In this document: positions 51,448 through 60,699 of the stretch, piece after piece | Layout: every line of letters begins with the position of its first letter | Position numbering within the stretch: the stretch's first letter is position 1 | Assembly (NCBI RefSeq): GCF_000614125.1 | Contig: NZ_BAKJ01000016.1 | Span: 22,119 to 86,118 of the forward strand | DNA: 64,000 nucleotides | Reading direction: 5' to 3' | From: Bacteroides rodentium JCM 16496 | Lineage (GTDB): Bacteria > Bacteroidota > Bacteroidia > Bacteroidales > Bacteroidaceae | Program-made: the position numbers and the translations under genes | The notes under the pieces: model-generated | What the model saw: the letters and a program-made list of their open reading frames with translations, nothing else | Database searches by the model: none | Told to the model about the DNA's origin: nothing

Positions 51448-52529
51448 GGTTGCGTACTGAATTGATAAATACATGTCTGTTTATAAAGGTCTCCTTCACG
51501 TAATACGATGGAGGGGAAATGCGGGTTGTTCGGTGTATCGGGAAAGCACTGGGTTTCAAAGCAGACGGCGCTACGACGCGGATACACAGTGCCATGCATA
51601 CCCGTGAAGCCCGGCAAATAATTGCCGGTGTACATAATAAGCCCCGGCTCTGTAGTATAGACATCCATTCTGCGCCCACTGGACGGACTGATGCAGGTGG
51701 CGGCAAAAGAGAGCTCATGCAGCGCGGGTTTCTTCAGGACAAAACAGTGGTCATAGCCGTGGCCGTTGAGCAGCTGCAAGTCTTTCCGGTTGATGCGTTC
51801 GCCTATGGAATGGTAGTCGCGGAAATCAAAAGGCGTATCGCCCACTGCCCTGACTTCGCCGGTATTGTTCGTATTCATGTCGATAGGCAGATAGAAATCC
51901 GCGTTTATCCTCACCAGATGGTCTTCAATGGAAGTAGTGGGAGTTCCCATGCCCGCCAGGTTAAAATAGGCATGATTGGTGGGACAGAACAAGGTGTCGC
52001 GGTCTGTCTCCGCCTCATAATCTATGCGGAACCCATTGTCGTCCGTCAAGGTATACATCATCCTTACCGTAACATTGCCCGGAAAGCCGGCTTCTCCATC
52101 GGCATGGAAATGACGGAGAAGAAGTTGGTTTTCACACGGTTGCTGTGTTTCCCACACCACCGTGTGAAAACCGTTATCACCACTGTGCAGAGTATTAGAA
52201 ACAGAGTTAAGCTGTAAGTGATAATCTTTTTCTCCTACACGGAAAGCGCCGTGCAATATACGTCCGGCTACGGGGCCTATAGTAGCTCCTATATAATAGT
52301 CCTTGCTTTGCCTGCGGGCCTCTTCCAGCGTATCGAAGCCTATGACGACATTTTCAAACTTACCATGACAATCAGGAGCCATGATGGATAAGACAATGGC
52401 CCCGTAGTTCGTGACGCACATCTCCATACCGCTGCCATTGCGCAGTATATAAAGGCCCGTATCCTTTCCGTTGATTACGGACCGGAAATTATCGGGATTC
52501 AATCCCGTCAGGTTGGTCTTATCTTTCAT
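51444..52529 (-). CDS. Aldose 1-epimerase (mutarotase)
   Basis: 361 residues from MKDKTNLTGLNPDNFRSVIN. Active-site motifs are TLHSGDNGFHTVVW, CPTNHAYFNLAG (catalytic His) and the late Glu in AVCFETQCFPDTPN. It equilibrates anomers of free hexoses such as galactose released next to sialic acid. 5 nt downstream of the lyxose isomerase-like gene. Confidence 0.92.
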   Translation of the reverse strand: MKDKTNLTGLNPDNFRSVINGKDTGLYILRNGSGMEMCVTNYGAIVLSIMAPDCHGKFENVVIGFDTLEEARRQSKDYYIGATIGPVAGRILHGAFRVGEKDYHLQLNSVSNTLHSGDNGFHTVVWETQQPCENQLLLRHFHADGEAGFPGNVTVRMMYTLTDDNGFRIDYEAETDRDTLFCPTNHAYFNLAGMGTPTTSIEDHLVRINADFYLPIDMNTNNTGEVRAVGDTPFDFRDYHSIGERINRKDLQLLNGHGYDHCFVLKKPALHELSFAATCISPSSGRRMDVYTTEPGLIMYTGNYLPGFTGMHGTVYPRRSAVCFETQCFPDTPNNPHFPSIVLREGDLYKQTCIYQFSTQP

Positions 52530-52534
52530 ACTTT

Positions 52535-53203
52535 CTAAACTTCGGGATATTCGTTGCACAACAGATGTTCGGCCGGAACATCCTCTTCTATCTGCGGGAA
52601 ACGCCCCTTGGGGGTGAGGAAACGGTTGTCCCTCATGTCATCGTTCACCGTAGAGACTTCGCCTACCAGACAATGGTCGTCCTCGGCCCAGAAAGTATGG
52701 TAGAGATAAGGCTCATAACAAATGCTTTGTCCGGGAGCAAGACGCACCGTTTCTCCGGGAGCTACCCGTGTACTGACTCCGTCGATGGAAACGACAAGCG
52801 GTTCTTCAGTCAGCGCTTCAGTTTCCTTGTCGGCCTTCCATAGACGCATGCAGAGGATTCCTCCACCCCGGTTGATGATGTCTTCCGTTTTCAGCCAATG
52901 GAAATGGGTGGGAGTAACTTGTCCGCAGCGGACAAACATAATCTTTTCACAATAGGGTTTGTCTTTCTTCTGCAGACTTCCATTACGGAGGGTTACCAGA
53001 GTCAGGCCGATTTTCAGGAAATCGCCCCAGCCGAAGTCGGTCAGGTCCCAGCCCATGGCTCTTTCCCGGATATCATTACATTCCGGTCCTTTGCTTTTCC
53101 AGTCGTCCGGAGTCCAGTCCGCCCATGGCGGCAGCATGAAGTGATACTTTGTCATAAATGCTTTGGCTTCGCGGATATATCGATTGATTTCACTGCGTTT
53201 CAT
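52535..53203 (-). CDS. D-lyxose ketol-isomerase family cupin
   Basis: 222 residues. The cupin metal site is visible in TPTHFHWLKTEDIINRGGG (His-x-His ... Glu) with the later His in YEPYLYHTFWAED. This is the YdaE/D-lyxose isomerase family, whose members act on lyxose and mannose. In this locus a role on mannose or a related sugar is an inference. N-acetylated ManNAc cannot be ketol-isomerised at C2, so it does not simply replace the missing ManNAc epimerase. Confidence 0.82.
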   Translation of the reverse strand: MKRSEINRYIREAKAFMTKYHFMLPPWADWTPDDWKSKGPECNDIRERAMGWDLTDFGWGDFLKIGLTLVTLRNGSLQKKDKPYCEKIMFVRCGQVTPTHFHWLKTEDIINRGGGILCMRLWKADKETEALTEEPLVVSIDGVSTRVAPGETVRLAPGQSICYEPYLYHTFWAEDDHCLVGEVSTVNDDMRDNRFLTPKGRFPQIEEDVPAEHLLCNEYPEV

Positions 53204-53232
53204 ATTTGTCTATTTTTTAAGGTGTTATACTT

Positions 53233-54864
53233 TTATTTCTTCAATAATTCTTTCAGCGGGATAGCCTGGAACTGAATGTCGGCTTGGCTCCCCTCATAAA
53301 AGATACCTATGGTATGCTCGTCAATGGAAGTCATGCAAGAGTACCCCGCACCCCTACCTTCATCCAACAACATCCAATACTCCTCGGGCCAAGTTTGCCC
53401 GTCATCGAAACTCACCTTAATGGTAATGTTGTTACGGCGCTCTTTTGAATTAGGATTGGCAAAGAGTAATACATGACGTTCTTCTCCGTCTTCAATATAA
53501 TCATGGCGCAGCAAAGATGCCTGGCAAGCCGGTTCAATGAGAGCTCTGCGCGACGTAGGATGTTCCGTCCACGTTTTTCCCAAATCGGCAGTGACAGCAA
53601 TGGCCCGCCCATTACCTTCCTGACGTCCCCGGTTGCTACGCTCACGCATGTTCAACATCAAGGAATGGTCTGAAAGTTCTACCACCTGACATTCGTTGGT
53701 ATTGTAGTAAGCCGGTTCGCCTACAGTCCAGTTTTCTCCCTTGTCTTTACTCCACATGATTGTAGAGAACTGAAGCCCGTCTTCGTTCCGCCCCTCTACC
53801 GGAAATACCAATGTGCCATCTTCCATTGTGATGCCACGACCCGGTCCGGGAGCAAGCAGCCACCATTTTTCCTTTTTTACTTGACGGGTAATGTTACGCG
53901 GCTCACTCCAGGTAAGTCCGTCGTCGGTACTCTTACTAATCAGGAATTGAGAACTTTGTTTAACACCATATCCCGGCTGAGAACCGTGCGCACGCCACTG
54001 GTGGTTCCATACGGTCGAGGTATCGGTAAGATTCTCTACCCATTTGCCCGTCTTGGGGTCCAGGACTCCGTGCATCCACAACCCTATGACATAGAGATCT
54101 CCGGTGAAATCATCCGACAAGATGCAACCATCACTCACTCCATTATATTTCTGAGGTAGCCCGCCCCATTCTTTCATGTCCAGAACAGTCTGCATGGGTT
54201 GCCAAGTCCGCCCTCCATCTTCACTGCGATTGATGGCAATATCAATGTCGCCCTGCAAATCGTCATCTCTTTCATTGCGTGCATCATACAAGGCCAGCAA
54301 GGTACCTTTCGTCGAAGTCACCAATCCGGGAATGCGGGAAGTATGTACCCCGTCCTGCCCCGACTGCCGCAGGGCCACTCCTATACGGAGCGGCTTCACT
54401 GCGGGCAACTGGCGGATGCCCGCTAGCCCCAGGTCTGTCTGAACACTGCTGCATGAGATTTCAATCTTGCTTGTGGCCTGCGCCGCATCATCCCTCAATC
54501 GGAGTGTCACCCAGCATGTCAGTGTATCTTCCTCTATCTGCCGGCCTACCTTAAAACTCAATTGTTTGTTCACCGGTTTGGCACTTGTACAGAGCTGCCC
54601 GCAATTCTCATCCAAGAACAGCGAAGCGGAAACGACATCGCCGGAACGGACTGTTCCGCCCAAAGTGAAATTTATCTTTTCCAACTGATATGCCACGCCG
54701 CTGTTCCTAATCAGGCGCAGACACAATACCGGATTATGCTCCTTCAATGTCAACACCGGATATACCGGTTGCCGAATCTCCACCGTTATCTTATCCGTAT
54801 AATTTTGGCATGCCATGATGCCCCAAGCAGACAAGACCAGTAAAAGTATAGTCTTATATCTCAT
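53233..54864 (-). CDS. nanH: Exo-alpha-sialidase lipoprotein
   Basis: 543 residues. The lipoprotein signal MRYKTILLLVLSAWGIMACQN (Cys about 19) is followed by an N-terminal beta-sandwich, then a six-bladed GH33-type propeller. The Arg motif TSRIPGLVTS (the FRIP-like box) and five Asp-boxes (SEDGGRTW, STDDGLTW, SKDKGENW, TADLGKTW, SFDDGQTW) are present. It releases terminal sialic acid at the cell surface or periplasm. It is the signature enzyme of the locus and is intact. Confidence 0.96.
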   Translation of the reverse strand: MRYKTILLLVLSAWGIMACQNYTDKITVEIRQPVYPVLTLKEHNPVLCLRLIRNSGVAYQLEKINFTLGGTVRSGDVVSASLFLDENCGQLCTSAKPVNKQLSFKVGRQIEEDTLTCWVTLRLRDDAAQATSKIEISCSSVQTDLGLAGIRQLPAVKPLRIGVALRQSGQDGVHTSRIPGLVTSTKGTLLALYDARNERDDDLQGDIDIAINRSEDGGRTWQPMQTVLDMKEWGGLPQKYNGVSDGCILSDDFTGDLYVIGLWMHGVLDPKTGKWVENLTDTSTVWNHQWRAHGSQPGYGVKQSSQFLISKSTDDGLTWSEPRNITRQVKKEKWWLLAPGPGRGITMEDGTLVFPVEGRNEDGLQFSTIMWSKDKGENWTVGEPAYYNTNECQVVELSDHSLMLNMRERSNRGRQEGNGRAIAVTADLGKTWTEHPTSRRALIEPACQASLLRHDYIEDGEERHVLLFANPNSKERRNNITIKVSFDDGQTWPEEYWMLLDEGRGAGYSCMTSIDEHTIGIFYEGSQADIQFQAIPLKELLKK

Positions 54865-54877
54865 ATCATCCCAATAT

Positions 54878-56371
54878 TTATTTGTAACCTTCAGTTTGTG
54901 TTATATTCGGATTAGTATTGAGACAAGCAGGAGCAATAGGCCACAAGGTAACATTCTTCTCCCCTTCACGCCCCTTCAAGGTTTCGATAAGCTCGAATTC
55001 CTTGTTAAAGCGAAGGTATGCCCACCATGCCTTTGATTCTGCGACAAACTCTTTCAGTATTTCGCTGATAATGGCATTGTCTATGGCATCCTGAGTCCTT
55101 GCCGTGTAGTAGTTGTCTACCCCATAAGCACGCTTGGCCACTACATTCAGATTCTGCAAAGCGGCATCCGTATTTCCCAAGGCATTTTCCACTTCAGCTT
55201 TCAAAAGATAGGCTTCGGCCAAACGATAGACGGGGACATCACTGTCAAAACTACGCGTATCATTGGCAAAGGAGCCTTTGAACTTCACAACCATCCTTTT
55301 AATCTGTACTTCTTCCGTCAAGAACTTATCCTCGAATACCCGTACTGAAACATCCGTACGCGTGTCACGTGCATCTTCAGCCAGAAAATCACAATAGGCT
55401 TGCGTGGGCACAACATACTGGGCGTGGGAACCGGCGGGAACCTCATCTTCAGTATAGCCGGCTTCCCTCAACCGGGTTCTATCACCGTTAGGTGCCAGAT
55501 AATAGGCGAAAAAGTTGGGGGATGTCCCCGGAGTCACATTTTCATTGACGATATAGGGCAATGTCCAGATAAGCTCGGCATTGGCTTCGTTGTTTAAATT
55601 GAAAATATCGGCAAATGCGGGAAGAAGCGCATATCCGGCTTTCAATACCGCATCAACAGAAGACTGCGCTGTGCTCAGAGCAGCATTCCCTCCTCCCAGA
55701 CGCTTTGCCATCCACAAGTAATATTCGGTACGCAACATGTTAACGGCTGCCGGAGATGCCTTATGGAGAAGCTTGGAAGAAGCGGGCATCAACCTTAAAG
55801 CTTCTTCTATATCGGTTTCGACCTGAGCATATACCTCAGAAGCCGCCGTACGGCTGGGATACATGTCCTCCTGCTTTTCTGACTCAAAGCCGGAAGTCAG
55901 TAGCGGACAGTCACCGAATACCCGCACCAGCGTAAAGTAACAATATGCCCGCAGGAAATAGGCATTGGCCATTACTTCATTGCGTGTAGCTTCATTGGTA
56001 AAAGAGATTTCCGGAGTATGCTTCAGAATCAAATTTGCACTATTAATGGTAGTATATATGCTACTCCAATTTGTACCTGCATCACCGCTCAGCAATACGT
56101 TTGTACCCACTCTATTAAAAAACGCATCATTTACCGCCCCACTCTCATACCAGTTTGAGCGCAGCTCTCCATAGATATTGAGCAAATCGGAAAAGGCGGA
56201 ACGGAATTGAGTATATGCTCCATTTACCGCACTCGTAGCATCGCTCTCCTCTGTCCACATGGACAAGCTGGTGAACTGGCTGGGCTGTATCACATTCAGG
56301 TCTCCATGACATGATGTAAAAAACGAGACCCCACTTATAAGAAGAATGCCGGATAATATTTTTATTTTCAT
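54878..56371 (-). CDS. SusD-family surface glycan-binding lipoprotein
   Basis: 497 residues from MKIKILSGILLISGVSFFTS, with the lipid Cys following directly. Tetratricopeptide-type SusD helices and the C-terminal FVAESKAWWAYLRFNKEFEL region are typical. It pairs with the SusC channel encoded 31 nt upstream and captures sialylated glycans. It lies 13 nt before the sialidase gene. Confidence 0.94.
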   Translation of the reverse strand: MKIKILSGILLISGVSFFTSCHGDLNVIQPSQFTSLSMWTEESDATSAVNGAYTQFRSAFSDLLNIYGELRSNWYESGAVNDAFFNRVGTNVLLSGDAGTNWSSIYTTINSANLILKHTPEISFTNEATRNEVMANAYFLRAYCYFTLVRVFGDCPLLTSGFESEKQEDMYPSRTAASEVYAQVETDIEEALRLMPASSKLLHKASPAAVNMLRTEYYLWMAKRLGGGNAALSTAQSSVDAVLKAGYALLPAFADIFNLNNEANAELIWTLPYIVNENVTPGTSPNFFAYYLAPNGDRTRLREAGYTEDEVPAGSHAQYVVPTQAYCDFLAEDARDTRTDVSVRVFEDKFLTEEVQIKRMVVKFKGSFANDTRSFDSDVPVYRLAEAYLLKAEVENALGNTDAALQNLNVVAKRAYGVDNYYTARTQDAIDNAIISEILKEFVAESKAWWAYLRFNKEFELIETLKGREGEKNVTLWPIAPACLNTNPNITQTEGYK

Positions 56372-56402
56372 AATTCTTATTTTTCGTATTAAACTTCTTT
56401 TA

Positions 56403-59400
56403 TCACAAAGTAACTTTACATCCGATAGAGAACTTACGGATAGGCGGATAGGTATTGAAACTGCCGGAATAAGTACTTGATGCACCTACTTCGGGCGAAA
56501 GGCCTATTACTTCCGTAAAATAATGCAGATTGTTTCCGGCCAGGGTCAATACCAGCCCTTTCAGACCAATCTTTGCCAGCAATGCTTGAGGCAAAGCATA
56601 TTGCAGAGAGATTTCACGGATACAGAGATAATCTGCTTTCTGGGTGAAAACATCGGAGTTGTCCCGGAAATTCTTATTCAACTCATCGGAGTCATTGCCT
56701 GAGAAACGGGCATACTTGGCCTTACTCGGGTCATCCCCCACATTCCAGCATTTCAGGATTTCGGCAGGCAGGCTGGTGTTTCCATTCATGAAATTACACA
56801 TCTGGCGTTGCAGATAACCATTGGAAATGGAGTGCCCCAAAGCAAAATCAAGATAGACATTCAAAGTGAAGCCCTTGTAAGTGAAAGTATTATTCAAACC
56901 TCCGGTGGTATGGGGAATCGTATTTCCCAGCAGGAACATATCATTGCTGTTGATGATATTGTCTCCGTTCAGGTCTTTCCACTCATAGTCTCCGATAGTC
57001 TTTTTTCCGACACCCAGTCTCTGTTTCGTGGTCCAGTCCCAACCTTTGGATGAGGTGTCATAACGGGCATTAGCCGCTTGCTCGGGAGTTGTGATGATAA
57101 AGTCTTTCTTATATCCATAGAAACGACCCAACGGTTCACCCTCGCAACACCTCCGAATTCTTTGGTCGTGCCATCCTGCATTTTTACAGAGTATCCTCCC
57201 TGACGGTTCTTGTCCCGTCCGTTTTCGGGCAGTTTAAGTACCTTGTTCTTTACGTAAGTAATGGTGAATTTAGATTCCCACGTGAAATCCTTCTTGACAA
57301 TGTTGCGTGTTGTAATTTCAGCATCGAAACCACGGAAACGGACTTTTCCAAGATTGGTAAGGATGGAACCGTATCCCGACGTATTGGGCAATACTTTGGA
57401 AGTAATCAAGTTATCCGTAATCTTATTAAAGTAATCGATACCCAGAATGATACGGTTTTTAAATAACCCCAAATCAACACCTAAATCCAGCTGTGTGGAG
57501 GTTTCCCACTCAAGAGCCTTGTTGGGCATGGCAGAAGAAACTGTCGCCGCATCCTGATTGTAGCTGGTGGTAATGGCATACAGCCCCAATGCATCATAAT
57601 ATCCGATAGAGTTATTACCCGTTTGGCCATAGCTGCCACGCCACTTCAAATTACTTATAAAGCCGACATTCTGCATAAAAGGCTCATCACTCATAACCCA
57701 TCCGACAGAAAGCCCCGGGAAAAATCCCCATTGATTGCCTTTGGCAAAACGGGAAGAGCCGTCCTCACGGAAAGTAGCAGTCAACATGTACCTTTTCAGA
57801 TAATCATAGTTCAATCGGCCGAAATAACCGATATTCACATCTTCCTGCTTGGTCGACGTTGCATCGGAATAGACAGAACCTCCGTTCAATGTCGGTATCT
57901 TGTCGGAGCTGTGTCCGGTAGTGGCAGCATACACATACTTGTACAGATATTGCTGATAGGAATATCCTACCATCGCGCTGATGCTGTGCTTATCGGCAAA
58001 CGTTCTTGTATAGCTGGTGTAGAATTCCAGTTTCTTCCGTTGCTCATCCGTCATGTTGGTAGTCGCCTTCCGCGTTCCATTCATCGGGTTGGCACGCATA
58101 AATGTATCTCCATGGCTGTTTTGCGTAAACAAAGAAGCGGTGCCCACAGCATGCCATCCTTTCAAAACTTCCCAATCAAGAGAGCCGACTAACCCCAAAC
58201 GGTTGGTACGCTGATTGTTATCATTAAAATACGAGTAGAAACTCGGATTCGGAGACGAAGAGTTGGGACCTGGAGTCGGGGTTCCGTACCATTCATTGTC
58301 AGACACCCAATATTTACGTTGAACAGCCGGGGTCATCAATCCACGGGAAATCACCTGATACTGACTGGCATACTCTTCGCTATTCGTCTGGCTGTAATCT
58401 ATGTTGCTACTGAAAGTCAGGTTCTCTCTGATTTTGGCAGTTACATTAGTACGGGCGTTAAAACGGTCGAATGCCGTGCCCACACCTACACCGGAATCTT
58501 TCATATAGCCAATGCTGCCCACATAGCTCAATTTCTCCGTACCTCCTTCTATCCCCACATAATAATTTTGCCAAAGAGCATTCTTGAAACAAGTACTGGC
58601 CCAATCATTATCTTCAAAAATCAAAGTCTTACTTGGATCCAGCGGATCAGCCACAGACTTCCATCCTGCCGGAATACTCTCTCCATCCTCAAGTAACGGG
58701 TAGAAAACTTGGAAGCATCCGTATTGCCGGAACTATAAGCATATCCGTCAAGGTATAACTTTTCCGGACTGGGTCCGGAAGCCCAACGATCGCGCATGAT
58801 AGTAACAGCTTGGGTAGCATCCAGATACTCAATCATCCGTTCCACATTCTCGTTTGCAAAGGAAGCCTCAAACGTCACTCGAGGAGCACTGCTTTTTCCT
58901 TTTCTTGTCGTAATCAGGACAACTCCATTCGATGCACGCGAACCATAAATAGCAGAGGAAGCGGCATCTTTCAAGACTTCGATAGATTCGATGTCATTGG
59001 GATTGATACCCGCCGTACTGCGCTCTACACCATCAACTAATATAAGAGGAGAATTACTCTGGCTGATAGATGAACCACCACGAATCAAGAACGTAGCCTC
59101 TGCACCCGGAGTATTGTTCTCATTGTACACGCGTACACCCGCAATTTTGCCCTTCAATCCTTCTCCCACAGTATTGATAGGGGTTGCCTTCAATGTTTCT
59201 CCATCCACCTTGCTGATGGCGGATGTTACGGTACGCTTGGATTGGGTACCATAACCTACGACCACCACTTCATCCAACCCCATGGTGGTCGGTTCCATCC
59301 GGATGTTAAGAATCTTTTGATTGGTAATCAGGATTTGCTGTTCATCATAGCCCACATAGGAAAATACAAGAGTTTCCCCCTTGCTTACTTTCAGCTGGAA

Positions 59401-59580
59401 AGCGCCATTCATATCCGTAATAACTCCTCGAGTCGTACCCTTCACAGCGATGGAAACTCCTGGAAGAGTTTCACCAGTATTGTCCACTACTACACCTGAT
59501 AGGTTAAATTCTTGTGCCCAAAGCAAAAATGGGCAAAATAGTAGAAAAGTTATGAGGTGAAAATGAAATATTTTTCTCAT
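56403..59580 (-). CDS. SusC-family TonB-dependent transporter (two frameshifts)
   Basis: Signal MRKIFHFHLITFLLFCPFLLW, then the carboxypeptidase-like domain LSGVVVDNTGETLPGVSI, TonB box region EVVVVGYGTQSKRTVTSAI and plug with KDAASSAIYGSRASNGVVLI. The barrel is broken near 58692 (one C of TACCTTGAGG lost; restored RYLEDGESIPAGWK) and near 57144 (GCCGAGG seen as GCGAGG; restored VAEGEPLGRFYGY). The restored length is 1059 residues, normal for SusC. It imports oligosaccharides delivered by SusD. Confidence 0.93.
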
Positions 59581-59624
59581 CTTTGTTACGATTTTAATAA
59601 TAAATTGTTTCAGTAATTTATTTA

Positions 59625-59659
59625 AGGGGAAACGGGAAGTGCCAATACTCGTTTCCCCT
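59625..59659 (-). promoter_or_regulatory. Hairpin in the susC leader
   Basis: AGGGGAAACG (59625-59634) pairs with CGTTTCCCCT (59650-59659), 45 nt before the susC ATG, downstream of its -7 element. It could attenuate transcription or set the susC:nanA ratio. Confidence 0.6.
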
Positions 59660-59672
59660 CCTTTTCGGGGGT

Positions 59673-59680
59673 CAAACTTA
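59673..59680 (-). promoter_or_regulatory. -7 element for susC
   Basis: Minus-strand TAAGTTTG (TAnnTTTG), 93 nt before the susC start, suggesting a second promoter inside the locus. Confidence 0.5.
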
Positions 59681-59745
59681 AGTTGGCCAATGAGCTTTTT
59701 CATTGGATGTATTGTTGCAATATCTCCATAGGCAATCGTTTTTAG

Positions 59746-60663
59746 TTAATTAATGTATTTGAAGAATTCCGTATTTTTCAATTCATTTCTTGTCTCCTCC
59801 AGCTCTTCTTCAGAGCAAGGAGCTATCGGCAATCGACATGGTCCGCAGTCTATTCCTGCCAGTTTCATGAAAATCTTACCGGCTCTGACTCCTCCCCCAT
59901 GCTTTATCAGCACATCAATGATTTCAACAGATTTCCATTGCATTTCACGGGCTGTCTCAAGGTCTCCCTTTTCCATGGCTTCCATCACAGCTTTGTATAT
60001 ACCCGGAACATAGTTGTAGGTACTACCTACGGCAGCCTTGGCTCCAACCGACAGTCCGGTAATCAGTATCTCATCAAAGCCGTGCAAGACCTCAAATACC
60101 CCACCGTCCGCATGAATGCACTGCTGCATCTCCATCAGGTTGTTATGAGTGAACTTGACTCCCACCAGATTGGGAATTTGCTTCTTGCCCTCTATAAGAA
60201 ACTTGTGTACCGGCAAGGAAACCCCGGTGATGGACGGCATGTTATAGTAGTAAAACGGCAAGCGGGAAGCCGATGCAGCTATCGGCTTGAAAAAACCTAT
60301 CAGCTCATCTACAGAACCGGGCTTGAAAAAGCAGGGTGCCATGGCTGCTATCATATCAGCTCCAATAGCTTGCGCATGGGCTGCCAGCTCGGCACACTGA
60401 ACCTGCGACATGCCCCCTACATGCACTATCACTTTCAGTTTTCCCTTGACTGCCTCCATCCATTTTTCCGCAACAGCCTTTCGTTCTTCTGTTGTCAGAG
60501 AAACGGATTCTCCCGTCGTGCCACAAATAAACACTCCCGTCACACATTTCTTTTGCATCAGAAACTCTGCATACGGCCCGATCACCTGCAAATTTAAGGA
60601 ACCATCTTCGTGCATTGGCGTAAATGGTGCAGCGATTAATCCTGTTAAAAGTCGTTTGTTCAT
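59746..60663 (-). CDS. nanA: N-acetylneuraminate lyase
   Basis: 305-residue class I aldolase of the DHDPS/NAL superfamily, cleaving sialic acid to ManNAc and pyruvate. Motifs are GTTGESVSLTTEERK (carboxylate binding), YYYNMPSITGVSLP (catalytic Tyr) and GVKFTHNN (Schiff-base Lys with the NAL-type KFT), plus GFDEILITGLSVGAKAAVGS. The length is normal. The sialidase, sialic-type transporter and NanQ in the same locus support NAL over other aldolases. Confidence 0.94.
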   Translation of the reverse strand: MNKRLLTGLIAAPFTPMHEDGSLNLQVIGPYAEFLMQKKCVTGVFICGTTGESVSLTTEERKAVAEKWMEAVKGKLKVIVHVGGMSQVQCAELAAHAQAIGADMIAAMAPCFFKPGSVDELIGFFKPIAASASRLPFYYYNMPSITGVSLPVHKFLIEGKKQIPNLVGVKFTHNNLMEMQQCIHADGGVFEVLHGFDEILITGLSVGAKAAVGSTYNYVPGIYKAVMEAMEKGDLETAREMQWKSVEIIDVLIKHGGGVRAGKIFMKLAGIDCGPCRLPIAPCSEEELEETRNELKNTEFFKYIN

Positions 60664-60699
60664 AAATAAATTATATTATAATTAATGATGGGTTCAAAC